From: Clarkia xantiana subsp. parviflora
Lineage: Eukaryota > Streptophyta > Magnoliopsida > Myrtales > Onagraceae
Assembly (NCBI GenBank): GCA_036873135.1
Contig: JAPTYO010000007.1
Span: 1,098,763-1,162,762 of the forward strand
DNA length: 64,000 nucleotides
Direction of reading: 5' to 3'
Shown one piece after another: positions 14,096 to 29,105 of this stretch. Position numbers and translations under genes: made by a program. The notes under the pieces are model-generated. The model searched no databases and had not been told where the DNA came from. It worked only from the letters and a program-made list of their open reading frames with translations. Positions within the stretch are counted from its first letter, which is position 1. Every line of letters starts with the position of its first letter.

Positions 14096-15269
14096 TTCTA
14101 TTGCATTCTATCTCATCCTATCACATTCTGTTCTTCGATATTTGAGAATCACCGTCAATATCTCGGTGTAGGTCCGGGATAACCTCCTACGGAAATAAGA
14201 ACATGAAAATGAACATAATTGTATTTATTAAACGATATTACAAAATTAAAATGTTCAAAGTACCCATGATTAATTTTGCGAAATAACATTTTGAATGGAG
14301 TTTCTGATTAAAAAAAAATATTGCATACCCTAAAATAAAAAGGAATGAGCTTTTAACAAATTATTATGTGATCATATAGTGCTTCTGAGCTTACAACTGA
14401 TTAAGGAATCATGGTAAGTCTTATAGTAAAAAAAAGTTATATTTTTACTATTTATTGATCATTGACTTTTTTTTATTTGTTTATTTTTATTTTTTATAAC
14501 TTTAGGTGTCTCAACTATTTAAAATATGATTATTATTATTGTCTCAATTTTCAATTTGACTAGTTAAAGAGTTCGCATTAGCCCGAGCCTATGCCAGACG
14601 CAGTCACATGGTTTAGGAGACAATGCACAAACTCAGACAAAATTTAGCTCCTTTACTCATCTTAACTCATCTTAACTGATTAGAACTCTAAATTTGTAAC
14701 GGCTTAATTAGGTAAATTAATATGTGCATACATTTAACAAATTAATCTGACCAAACAATTAAAACATTAACAAATTATACTGGAAGTTTTATTAAGAAAG
14801 AATGGAATTCATAATGTAAACTGAATACAAGAAAATGAGAAGATTTCAACCAAAAACGCAAAAGTTGGCCAAAGCCGAAGTAAAAAAATACACGAAAAAC
14901 ATCTTCTTCAACAGAAAAGACAACTCGATCATAAGAAGAAGAAACGACAGCTAGCTCAACGAACTTATTAATTAGAAGGGACAAGACTTAACCGATCGAC
15001 CAACCGTTTTATTTATTTTTTCGAATAAATAAGCCCAAACAATGATGAACAGCAACCGTTGTCGTGCCGACAGCTGAGACGACAACTGCACCGAATTAGA
15101 GTTTCACGACCGAGAGAGTATCCTTCTTCTTAAAGCTTGGGACGAGGCTGGATCCTGCACCACGTACGAGAAGCTGCATCCAACGTATATATATATATAT
15201 AGTTGACCATTAGAAAGGTGTATGTATATATAGGATTTCTAAATAAAGTCAAGTCTAATAATTTTTGGG
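11119..15269. other. About 4 kb AT-rich intergenic DNA without a recognised gene
   Basis: No ORF here matches a known family. At about 11860-12000 the text ends in ACACCAAAAGACCCTTTAAACC, which looks like one arm of an FB-A type element. A (TA)n array sits at 14052-14092. The short ORFs at 12021-12305, 12383-12740 and 14775-14984 show no conserved content. Confidence 0.5.
14052..14092. repeat. (TA)n microsatellite
   Basis: About 20 uninterrupted TA units in intergenic DNA. Confidence 0.95.
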
Positions 15270-15771
15270 TTAGAAACTTTGGTGTCTAAAGTTTAAATTG
15301 TTAATATTGACTATCTAAAGTTTCAACTTTGTTGAAATTTGATATCTCCGTCTAAATTTCGGTTAAAATTGACAGAACTGATAAAGAAATAAATTCCAAA
15401 ATTGGCCCTAGTAGGGTGGTGGCCTGTCGGAGTCGGGTGGTGATCGGCCGGAGTAGGGTGGTGGCCGGTCGGAGTAGGAAGGTGGCATGCCGGAGTTGGG
15501 TGGTGGCCGGCCGGAGTTGGGTGGTGGCCGGCCGGAGTTGGGAGGTGCTCGGAGTTAATTGGGAGGTGGCCGGCCGGAGTATGGTGGTGGCCGGCCGGAG
15601 TACGATGGGGGTTGGAGTAAATATAAAAGTATCAACAGCAAATTCGACTTTTCACACCATTTTGTCAAATTTAACAGTAAAAATGGATGGAAAATCAAGT
15701 TTCAACTATGTTGAAACTTTATACAGCTAATATCAATAATTTAAACTTCAGACACCAAAATCTTACATATG
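15270..15771. mobile_element. Foldback element family FB-B, copy 1, with internal 21-bp minisatellite
   Basis: The ends are inverted: TTTGGTGTCTAAAGTTTAAA at the left and TTTAAACTTCAGACACCAAA at the right. Inner arms around TTTCAACTTTGTTGAAA and TTCAACTATGTTGAAA are also inverted. The centre (15412-15612) is a GC-rich tandem repeat. Related elements lie at about 43370-43900 and 52646-53092, with a single arm at 58790-58892. No transposase is present. I could not fix a target-site duplication. Confidence 0.75.
15412..15612 (+). repeat. 21-bp GC-rich minisatellite (unit about GGTGGTGGCCGGCCGGAGTTG)
   Basis: About nine imperfect 21-bp units. Because 21 is a multiple of three, the plus strand stays open and encodes a 7-residue repeat of the type VVAGRSW; I regard this ORF as a by-product. 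GC content is far above the flanking DNA. The same unit, inverted, occurs at 43556-43626 inside a second FB-B element. Confidence 0.85.
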
Positions 15772-15908
15772 ACAAATCTTATACAGTTTATAGATTCTTA
15801 AAAAATGGTAAAAGTTGTACCGGCGAAATATAAATGACCGATAAACTTTTCTAAATTTACCAACCGATATACTTTTACTTTACCGGGTGCTTATTATAAA
15901 GTTCCGAA

Positions 15909-17891
15909 CTATTTAACCAACTGTTTTAAAAGTTTTAAAAGTGTAATTGTATTTTTTAAGTTTAAAAAGTAGCTAGGATTTAAAAACTGACCTTCTCTAG
16001 AGAGAATCCAGTTGGAATCACCACCAACATGCCACACAAAGTAACCAAGTAGACTCCTTTTCTTAGCCTCCTCCACCTTGTTAGCCACGCTATGAGCATC
16101 ATCGTACCCAATCCACGTACACCCTTGATGCACATAGTTACTCATCGACTCCTTATCATACACCCCCCTAACATACGCACCCTGTCCCTCCACAGCCGCC
16201 CTAACCTCGCGATACGACATCCGGTAGTCGCTCCCCGTCTCATACGCCGGGGCGAAAACGTCATTTTGCCCGTCCTTTTTAAGATGCCACTTGTATCCGA
16301 AACACGATATGCCGAGAAGTATCTTGTCCCCCGGCATCCCCGGGCCGGTCCACAACCCGACAGCCGAGTTGACATTCGTATGAGCCGCGGTGCCGAAATC
16401 GGCGGGTGGGTGCGTGGAGTTGGACCGAGACGGGCTAACGAAGTCGTACGAGGTGAGGTTGATCCAGTCGAGTGGGTCCCTTATGGCCTTGACATTGTAG
16501 ACGACATCGGGTTTGTATGTCGGGGAGTGGTATACGGCGGCTGTTAGATACAGTCGGTCCATTTTTCGGACAGTGGCGTCGCATACTAGCTGGATGTGCC
16601 ATTCCTTGAGGAGAGTTGTGAAGTTGTTCATGTCTTGTTGTGTGCTTGGATATTTCCAGTTCAGTTCAAGACCATCAAACCCATATGACCTGTATGTATA
16701 TATATATATTGGTTGTATTAATATATGCTTACATATCAGGGTTAACAACCAAATTACTACATCAACTTTGACCAATTTATAAATCACTATCTAAACTTTA
16801 ATTTTTTTAAATTCGTTACACAAACTTTCAGTTTCCGAGTAAATTATTACCTTTGTTTCAATTCCTGTCAAAATGGACAGAAAATGAGCATGTTTCCTCC
16901 ATATTGTGTTTTTTCATATGAACTCAAGATGGATTCAAACATAATAAATTATGAGTATTGCAATGAAATATCTCCAATTGGATGCTTAATTGGACTTTCG
17001 CTCAATCAATATTTCGACTGTGCATATGCTATAGAAGGACTTGAAGTTGACCCTAATATTCTGACAGCTCTTCTGTCATGTGAGGTCTTTTTAAGTGTAC
17101 GCACAACATAGATTTAGATACAAATTGAAAAAATTGCAACAAAATACCTTCAATTAGATGCTTAATTGGACTTTCGCTCAATTCGAACGGTGTATTTCAA
17201 TTAACCATCTGATTGGAGGTATTTTGTTGCAATTTTTTCAATTTGTATCTAAATCTATGTTGTGCGTACACTTAAAAAGACCTCACATGACAGAAGAGTT
17301 ATCGGAATATTTGGGTCAACTTCAAGTCCTTCTATAGCATATGCACAGTCGGAACTTTTTGATTATTTTTGTCGAAATATTGATTATTTCTCCGTGGCAG
17401 AAACATACTTAGTTTCGATCTAATTTGATGGAAATCAAAAGTTCAAGTAATTAATTTTTAACAATTAAAATTCAGATAACGATTTGTAAATTAGTCAAAA
17501 ATTAGGTAGCAGTTTGAATATTAACCCTACATATTATGCAAACTAGAAAATACTTAATTTCAACATTGTGATGTAGAGCATACCTTGCCAAGCTAATGGA
17601 AGAAGTAATGAAGTCAGCGCGACGGCCAGGATCAGCTGCCATGGCAGCAAAGACATCGGTAGGGTAATCGGTGCCGCCGATCGACAATACGGTCTTGACG
17701 AATCGATTCTTCTCCGACACTTTGTTGTTGAAGGTCGCAAAAGCCACCATATCTTTATCAGGAATGGTGACAATGGAAGATTTGGGATCCACGCCTGCAA
17801 ATCCGTAAAACAGATGGGTGAACAGGTTGAAGTTGATGTCGTCAACTTCGATGCCGCAGCCCGGGTACCAGAATGCCGCTTGAACAGACAT
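15909..17891 (-). CDS. GH18 class V chitinase-like protein, catalytic motif degenerate
   Basis: Two exons: 17891-17584 and 16689-15909, joined in frame at LAR|SYGFDG. The product (about 362 residues) is one GH18 TIM barrel: AAFWYPGCG, FTHLFYGFAGVD, KTVLSIGG, FDGLELNWKYP, LTSYDFVSPS, GISCFGYKWHL, and GYFVWHVGGDSNW near the end. Active GH18 enzymes need DGxDxDWE. Here the stretch is D-G-L-E-L-N-W-K, so the proton-donor Glu is Lys and both inner Asp residues are changed. Hydrolysis is therefore unlikely; a lectin-like or other non-enzymatic role, or decay, is inferred. No signal peptide precedes the barrel from the chosen ATG. A TATA box lies 88 bp upstream. The C-terminus after WILSREG is unusual: a possible donor (GAAG|GTCAGT) near 16000 could remove it, but I found no further exon. 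The intron contains a large hairpin. Confidence 0.85.
17015..17351. repeat. Near-perfect long hairpin inside the chitinase-like intron
   Basis: The left arm is about 17015-17170 and the right arm about 17194-17351, separated by roughly 20-25 nt. The outer ends read CGACTGTGCATATGCTATAG and its inverse, and the inner arms share ATTGCAACAAAATACCT. Only a few mismatches are visible over some 150 bp. A short direct repeat of the loop region (GATGCTTAATTGGACTTTCG) also occurs just left of the hairpin at 16981-17000. Confidence 0.85.
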
Positions 17892-17978
17892 TATTGCTCT
17901 TTAGCTTGTCGATGTTTTACAACGTTAATTTATGGCTTTTGGTGTGTGCCGTGATGGATGAAGAAGATGATCAGGTGG

Positions 17979-17986
17979 TATATATA
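17979..17986 (-). promoter_or_regulatory. TATA box of the chitinase-like gene
   Basis: TATATATA, read on the minus strand 88 bp upstream of the ATG at 17891, a usual spacing for a plant core promoter. Confidence 0.55.
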
Positions 17987-19811
17987 GCTGTTTAGAGCAT
18001 CACAGTGTTTATATATATATATTGTATTATTTAAAGTTGTCACGTAGACATTTATATACATTTTTAGTAATACGTAAATTTAAGACACACTTAAAATATA
18101 TTTTCTCTACAATCGTATTAATTAAACATATTCTTAAATATATTTTATTATTAAATTTTCCAACAACTACCAGTAAGATATTAGCATTAATTATAAAATG
18201 AATTAATTTATAATAAAAAATTAGTTACGTAATACATATTGCATTACTTATATTTTAGAATGCTTTATGTAAAAACATAATTTTTCGTGTGGTCCCATCT
18301 TTAAGGAATGCTATATAAAATCACTGTAAATAATTTTGTTACTTTAGCTAAATAAACATGTAAGATCCGCGTTTACGTAATTTACGTAATATCACTGTGG
18401 ATGCTCACTATTGTATGTATGTATATGGTGGTGGTTGTATTATTTATTCATCAGATCTTGAAGATCTCAAGTACGTGAAAGTCTTTGGCCACAAAAAAAG
18501 ACGTGACAGTCACTAACAAGAGTGTACAATCTCTGACAAATTTGTAGATCAAAATTTAGTTGCTTTGAATTAGGTCTCTAATAATTTTTTATAATTAATC
18601 TGATATGATAAATAAATTCCTCACGTTGTATTTAATATTGACACCGAAACATACACAGAGGATCGCATGTTTAAGCATGTCCTAACCTTAGCCTATCATT
18701 TAATTTCTCCTATCTTTTCACCTCTCCTCTCATTTTTCTCCCTTTTTTAAATTATTTATTTTTAAATTTTGAACATTAAACTTATATGTCGGCAAATTGA
18801 TGTGGGAGATCTTGAAATGTCAGATTTTGGTGTGCGAGTGCTGTATATTTTGCAGAAACGGCAATCTGAGCAAGACCCATAGTAAATTATGAGGTTTGTT
18901 GTTTTTTGGCAAAATTTCTTCGTTTAGAGGTCGAAATTGCAGCTTTATGTTTATGTCAGCCTTTTTTTTTTGTAATTTGTCAGTTTTGTTAGAGTCTGTT
19001 TGCAAATTTCGAATTTTTACAGGTAGAGCTTTTGTTTTCAGTATTTAAGATATGTTTAGTCTTCTTTGAATCAACGAGTTCTTACGCCCTCTATCCATTA
19101 AATTCTCGGTATTCTCTTAGAATCAACGAGTTTTTGATCCCTCTATCCCATCACGCTGCATCACAAATAAATTTGAGATTATATATATATATAATATATA
19201 TCATTCTACATTTATTCTGAAATTTTATATAAAAATGTAATTATTTTAGAATTATAATAAATTTAATAATTTTAGAAAATATATTCCGGTTATAATCATT
19301 AGAAAAATTGACATAGTAAATAAAATAAAAGTTACCAAAATTTCGGTTAACAAAGCAAACCCAATATTCAGTTATTAAAAAAAAACTTAAAAATCAGCTC
19401 GCAATTTTATAGTTAACTCGAACCTAATATTATTTTTGGTAATAAAAAACCTAAATTTGAAGTTGAAGCCGTCTACCAAAATCAGTTCTGTTCTGCGACT
19501 ATTCGCGCCACTCCGCCTCCGAGTCTTGCCCTCTCCACACATCTGCAACTCCACGCCGGCGCCGCTCCACTCAACTCCACTCCACTCCACTCCACTCCAC
19601 GTCGAAGTTCATTTGGCCACTCACCGTGTCATTCTGTCGCTCAATGACCCTCCCTCAATCCGTCTCCACCAATTAATAAGACAGATTGATGTCAGTGTTG
19701 TGTGTGAGGCTTTCTCTACTTGCTCTTCTTTCATATCCCAAAGCCGTGTACTTCAAATGCTTTGATGGTTCAGTGCATTGAAGATGAAGGAGATTTAAGT
19801 TCAGTGGGCGA
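17987..19811. other. Intergenic between divergent chitinase-like and PPR genes
   Basis: AT-rich with no supported gene. A (CTCCA)n pentanucleotide run lies at 19565-19600, probably in the 5' leader of the PPR gene. Minus-strand ORFs over it only reflect this repeat. Confidence 0.5.
19565..19600 (+). repeat. (CTCCA)n pentanucleotide repeat
   Basis: About seven CTCCA/CTCAA units, roughly 210 bp upstream of the PPR gene start. Confidence 0.85.
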
Positions 19812-22655
19812 ATGATGCTTTCACTTCTACCTTCTGTACATAACCCATTGAAGTTCACTCTTAGAACGCTTCGAGCTTCGGTTGATCGCCTGAATCACAC
19901 TGCAGCTCTTAATCTAAGTGTTCTTGAATCAAACCCTGTAAGTGATTTGGGAGTTAGCTTTGGCAGAGAGAAGATTGTGGAAAGTGCTGGTGGAAAAGAG
20001 AAACTGAAGCGATACACGAGGTTGTTGCATGACTTTGCTTTTTCTGGGTCTTTAAATGGTGGAAAGGCAGTTCACGGTCAGATAATTAGAAGTAAAGTGG
20101 ACCCAGATACTCATCTGTGGAATTCCCTACTCAACGTGTATGCGAAATGCGGCAGCCTTGTTATTGCTCGTATAGTGTTTGATGAAATGCATGATAGAGA
20201 TGTTGTTTCTTGGTCAACTCTACTTGATGGGTTAGTTAGGAAAGGATATGCTAGAGATAGTGTTAATATGTTCTGTGAGGTCAGAAGTGGAGGGCTGATG
20301 CCAAATGATTTTATTTTTTCAACATGCTTGAAGGCTTGTTCTATGTGCTCGTATATATTGGTCGGAAAACAGATACATAGTGAAGTTATTAAAATGGGGT
20401 TTGCTTCAGATGTGTATGTGATATCTGCACTTGTGGAGTTTTATGCGAAGTGTGGTAAAATGGAGTGTGCAAGCAGTGTCTTCTCCAGCATTAAAGAGCG
20501 GAATGTTGTGTTATGGAATGTGATGCTTAATGGTTATGCAATGGTAGGTGATGCAGACAATTTCATGAACCTTTTCTGCACTATGACGGAAAATGAATCA
20601 AGGTTGAGCAAGTTTACTTTGTGTACTGCTCTTAAATGTTTTACTAGTGCAGGTAAACTGAAAGAATCCCAGATTGTACATTCTCTGATTATTAAAGTTG
20701 CTTCTGAAGCTGATAACATTGTCGGTTGCAGCCTTGTTGACATGTACTCAAAGTGTGCTTTAGCACAAGATGCCCTTAAAGCATTTCGTCCTATAAAGAA
20801 TCCGGATGTTGTGACATGGACTGCATTAATCACATGTCTCGATCAGCAAGGATGTGGTCTTGAAATGTCTCAGATGTTTAACATTATGAGGCAAAGAGCT
20901 GCCATGCCGAATTTGTTCAGTCTTACTTGTCTTCTCAGCGCTGCTGCTAGCCTTGGTAGTCTCAACTATGGGAAATCTGCCCATGCCTTGGTATGTAAAT
21001 ATGGATATGTTCTGGATACTACAGCAGGTAATGCACTGGTTTCAATGTACATGAGAAATGGATGTCTAAAGGACGGTTTGCAAGTTTTTGAGTCAATGGA
21101 GGAGAAGGATACACTTTCATGGAATGCACTTCTTCTCGGATTTGAAGAGGGCACATGTGATCATCCACTAATTTGTACATTTTATCAGATGCTTGAAGCA
21201 GACTGTAAACCTAACAGCTCCACTTTCATTTCTGTTCTAAGGTCTTCTTCTAGCTTTACTGATGGGAAACAAGTACATGCTCATGTCGTTAAAAATAACC
21301 TTGGAAATAATACTCATGTTGGAAGTGAGCTGATTAAAATGTATGCAAGGAATGGGTACTTGGATGAAGCAGAGCATGTTTTCAGAAGATTGGTTAATCG
21401 AGATATTGTAAGTTGGACAACAATGATTTCTACGCTTGTGCAGTCACATGAAGTTGAAAAGGCTCTTAAGTACTTTATTCTAATGCAAAGAGAAGGAATG
21501 AAGCCAAATAAGTTCACTCTTGCAAGTTGTCTAAGTGGATGCTCTCGCATTGCCACTCTAGAGAGTGGCAGGCTTCTCCATTCTTTGTCCATTAAAGCAG
21601 GTCAAACCGAAGACGGCTTTGTGGGTAGTGCCCTTATTGATATGTATGGGAAATGTGGGTGTATCGAAGAGGCTGAGTCTATATTTCAGCGGTTCGATTA
21701 CCGTGATACTGCTTTATGGAACACGATAATATGTATTTACCCGTATCACGGCCTCGGATTGAAGTCTCTTGAAACCTTTCAAATGATGTTAGATGAAAGC
21801 ACCATGCCTGATGAGATAACGTTTGTTGGTTTAATTACTGCTTGCAGCCGCACGGGTTTGATTCCTGAGGGAGAGAAGTACTTCAAATCGATCAGCAAAG
21901 ATTTCGGTATTGTCACTACAATGAAGCATTTCGCTTGTGTTGTGGATATGTATGGCCGAGCTGGTAGGTTTAGTGACGCAGAAAGACTAATTCATGAAAT
22001 GAAGTCACCTCCAAATGCATTGATATGGGAAACTCTTCTCGCTGCTTGTGAAATGCATGGGAATTTAGATGTTGCGAAAAGAGCTGCTAAAATACTTTTC
22101 GAGCTTGAACCTGAGGAAGCCACAAACTACATATTGATGGCGAATATATTTGCAGCTAAGAGATGTTGGAGTGATGTAGAAACGGTACGTTGCTTGATGA
22201 CAAACAGGGGCATTGTAAAGGAAAAAGCGTGTAGTTGGGTTGGAGTCAATGGGACAATACATGTTTTTGCATCCCAAGATTTTTCGCACCCAAAATTGAG
22301 AGAGATTTATGCAAAATTAGACGAGTTGGGGCAGCTGTTGACTTCCAGAGGTTATGTGGAAAAAACGCAGTACGTGCTTCAAGATGTTCCTGAAACGAAA
22401 AAGGCAAAATGTCTTCATCATCATAGTGAAAGGTTGGCTCTAGCCTTTGCCCTTATTAACCCTAAAATCAAGAAAACAATTCGGATTTTTAAAAACAACC
22501 GCATCTGTGGAGACTGCCATGATGTCATGAGATTAATCTCGAACATTGTCGATAGAGAAATAGTTGTTCGTGACTTTAGAGGTTTCCACCACTTCAAGAA
22601 GGGTACTTGTTCATGCACACAATCCTTACGAGCACCTGACAATAAGGTTCACTAA
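19812..22655 (+). CDS. PLS-class pentatricopeptide repeat protein with atypical DYW domain
   Basis: A single-exon ORF of 947 residues, as is usual for PPR genes. After a likely organelle-targeting leader (about 60 residues), PPR units run to about residue 760, for example HLWNSLLNVYAKCGSLVIAR, DVVSWSTLLDGLVRKGYARD and FVGSALIDMYGKCGCIEEAE. E and E+ motifs follow (LIWETLLAACEMHGNLDVAK, KACSWVGVNGTIHVFAS). The C-terminal DYW deaminase domain has the catalytic HSE (HHHSERLALAF) and the zinc-binding CGDCH. Proteins of this class bind one organellar RNA site and edit C to U. The chain ends CSCTQSLRAPDNKVH instead of CSCGDYW, so the terminal tripeptide is missing and replaced by a 12-residue tail. 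I do not recognise the Arabidopsis orthologue. Confidence 0.93.
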   Translation: MMLSLLPSVHNPLKFTLRTLRASVDRLNHTAALNLSVLESNPVSDLGVSFGREKIVESAGGKEKLKRYTRLLHDFAFSGSLNGGKAVHGQIIRSKVDPDTHLWNSLLNVYAKCGSLVIARIVFDEMHDRDVVSWSTLLDGLVRKGYARDSVNMFCEVRSGGLMPNDFIFSTCLKACSMCSYILVGKQIHSEVIKMGFASDVYVISALVEFYAKCGKMECASSVFSSIKERNVVLWNVMLNGYAMVGDADNFMNLFCTMTENESRLSKFTLCTALKCFTSAGKLKESQIVHSLIIKVASEADNIVGCSLVDMYSKCALAQDALKAFRPIKNPDVVTWTALITCLDQQGCGLEMSQMFNIMRQRAAMPNLFSLTCLLSAAASLGSLNYGKSAHALVCKYGYVLDTTAGNALVSMYMRNGCLKDGLQVFESMEEKDTLSWNALLLGFEEGTCDHPLICTFYQMLEADCKPNSSTFISVLRSSSSFTDGKQVHAHVVKNNLGNNTHVGSELIKMYARNGYLDEAEHVFRRLVNRDIVSWTTMISTLVQSHEVEKALKYFILMQREGMKPNKFTLASCLSGCSRIATLESGRLLHSLSIKAGQTEDGFVGSALIDMYGKCGCIEEAESIFQRFDYRDTALWNTIICIYPYHGLGLKSLETFQMMLDESTMPDEITFVGLITACSRTGLIPEGEKYFKSISKDFGIVTTMKHFACVVDMYGRAGRFSDAERLIHEMKSPPNALIWETLLAACEMHGNLDVAKRAAKILFELEPEEATNYILMANIFAAKRCWSDVETVRCLMTNRGIVKEKACSWVGVNGTIHVFASQDFSHPKLREIYAKLDELGQLLTSRGYVEKTQYVLQDVPETKKAKCLHHHSERLALAFALINPKIKKTIRIFKNNRICGDCHDVMRLISNIVDREIVVRDFRGFHHFKKGTCSCTQSLRAPDNKVH

Positions 22656-22946
22656 TGAATACTTGAAGTGGCCATCCATCTGTCCCAGCAATTTATTTTC
22701 CCAAAAAGGTTAGTTCGGCTTAGTATATCTCCATTTGGGCTGGGTGTTTGGAGAAGTGGGCTAGCCTAGGCGATAAATGTGTTGCTGCTGACAATAAGGA
22801 AGGAACTAAGGTCAGGGTACGATAAATTGTACATATTTGTTCATTTTATACATGATTGGTCTTTATGCATTATTTTCATTCCACTCAACTGGTTTTTGTT
22901 ATTTGGATATAGGTTGCAGGGTGATAGGATGTCTTAAAGACCTTTA
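22656..22946. other. Intergenic, PPR 3' flank
   Basis: About 290 bp between the PPR stop codon and the start of MCM5-like homology. No gene seen. Confidence 0.6.
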
Positions 22947-23940
22947 CCGGCCACATCATAAAAGTACATGCATCTGCTGGTGCAATGTCTGCAGAAAATA
23001 GAGCCCCAAAGGAAGAAAATTGGCTGAAGAGGTATTTATTCACTGCTCAGGTCAACCATAAACTTCCTTTCAATCATCTATTGTTAGGTACATTAACTGT
23101 TCATCATTATTTTGCAGGTATCTACAATATTGCAGGACTCAGTTCCATCCCCGCCTGTCCGAAACAGCATCTGCTAGGCTGCAAAATGATTACATCAAAA
23201 CCAGACAGGTATTACTTCCCTTTATTGGAATTCAGCAACAGATGTCTGAGCCGTGAATCTGAAGCGTTTGATTTTCATATCAAACTCTTGAATAGGTCTT
23301 GCTAGAAAACTGAAGTGAGAACCTTTTGACTACATTTTTCTTTTACCCTCATGTTCAATGGAAGTGTTAATAATTGGGTTAATTTTTCTTTCATTTTTGG
23401 AACTTGTTAGGACATGTGGCAGCAAGCTAATGAGAATGGTGAGGTGGGGCCAATACCCATTAATTTGAGGCAACTGGAAGCTTGTAGGGTTGAGCAAGTC
23501 AGTAGCAAAGATGAAACTGTAAGTTTAAGTACCAACCAGTGGTGGCAGTAGTGTTTTGCAGTTTGTTTCAACTTTTTACTGATTAGATTAGATTGGATGG
23601 GTTGTGACTTTACATACAATGATTCAGGCCCCATGTGGATACAGATGAAGATGTGCAGGAAGCCTTGAGGATTTTTAAGTGTCCACAACAATGGATAAAG
23701 CTCGATCTGGGTTAAACCAACAAGTAAATGTTAGTCCCCGAGGTGGCAAATGAGATCAAGGTGTGTAAAAAAATGTCAACTTTATGCACCGATATGTATA
23801 TATGGTTGAGAATATTTAATGAAACATTTAATAACAAGAATACTTAACAGGTGAGGAGAGCTTTGATGACAATGCACCAGAGTAGATGGTGATGATGATG
23901 TTTGGTGATCTGTAATGTTGTGTTAATGAATGAATGAATC
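22947..23940 (+). pseudogene. MCM5 3'-end pseudogene, inverted partial copy
   Basis: This copies the 3' third of the MCM5 gene at 24697-29039, in opposite orientation and with introns retained, so it arose by DNA duplication rather than retroposition. Blocks equivalent to exons 13 (to about 23030), 14 (23118-23208), 15 (23411-23519) and 16 (23629-23760) can be followed. The exon 17 block is missing, and an exon 18 remnant starts at 23851. Defects: exon 15 has lost bases around GCTTGTAGGGTTGAG, breaking the [12 protein letters not shown] frame; exon 16 has a shifted reading; the exon 18 copy hits a stop soon after ATGCACCAGAG. The ORF at 22985-23305 is only a read-through of two copied exons plus intron. 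Homology continues into the 3' UTR (GATGTTTGGTGAT). No functional product is expected. Confidence 0.9.
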
Positions 23941-24696
23941 TTCATGCTTCCACTTTATTGGTGATCCCTTGAGGCCAAAGTGCACATTCTTAAAAGAGAA
24001 ATAAAAATTTGGGCCGACAATTTGAAGCCCAAGGTTTTTTTAATCTCTTTCCGGATCCACTCTTTTATGTAAAAAATACAAAAAAAAAAAAAAAACTGAA
24101 TTCGGGCCGAGTGCTCTTCCCAACTCAAAACCTACAGTCACTGTAAATTGAGTAACTTGTGGTACAAGAAAAGTATTATGAAGGTTAAAAAAAAACTCAA
24201 ATCCTGTTCAAGCACAATGTTCATTGTGCTCCCTTGGTAAAGCATGCTGTGAAAGGATCTTAAGTATCTAATGTACATCTTAGTCCATGCAAAATGATAA
24301 AGTATAGACTGACCACTTAACAAACTGTCCTAAAACCTTCAGGTGATAGGCGTACGTGTGATTATATCTGTTATACTTCAACGTTTCTCCTCACGTGTGT
24401 TTGAAAATATTTTAAAGGTCCAACGCGTGAAACTGTTAAATAAGTGTTTTTAAAACATCCCTTCGTTCTCACGAAGACGACCTGTACATTCTATAATAAC
24501 GACGTCGCTTACTACATTCTATGAAGAGTCTAGAATACAATCTAAACATTTCTAGAAGTTCTGAATGTGAGACAATGGCACTCAATGTTAGGAACAAGTA
24601 TGAAATACATAATGTAAGTGTTTGATTGACATTAACATTACATCACCAAACATCTTTTATCATCAATCTATTCTAGTACACAACCGCGAGACTTGA
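23941..24696. other. Spacer between the MCM5 pseudogene and the MCM5 gene
   Basis: About 750 bp between the two inverted arms, with no ORF of interest. A poly-A run lies at about 24078-24094. Confidence 0.55.
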
Positions 24697-29039
<4,343 letters not shown>

Positions 29040-29105
29040 CTCTCTTTCTCTCTCTGAAGCAAATTGCTCCCTGTTTTCCCTCGGAAGCTCGGGTTATGGT
29101 GGAAT

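Noticed and set aside
15412..15612. Regular tandem repeats considered as a CRISPR array
   Set aside because: The units are contiguous with no unique spacers, and the sequence is a plant nuclear genome.
15416..15730. 104-codon ORF with repeated VVAGRSW-type heptads
   Set aside because: It is the plus-strand reading of the 21-bp minisatellite inside a foldback element. It has no upstream promoter signal or conserved flank.
16092..16547. 151-codon plus-strand ORF opposite the chitinase-like exon
   Set aside because: Antisense shadow of the GH18 coding exon; its protein has no recognisable motif.
17286..17304. ATGACAGAAGAGTTATCGG resembling the start of miR156
   Set aside because: Only the first dozen bases agree with miR156; the seed-distal half differs and the fold is a long perfect hairpin, unlike MIR156 precursors.
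22985..23305. 106-codon ORF that looks like a short MCM protein
   Set aside because: It is MCM5-like exon, intron and exon read straight through within the pseudogene; the intron part ([20 protein letters not shown]) is not MCM protein.
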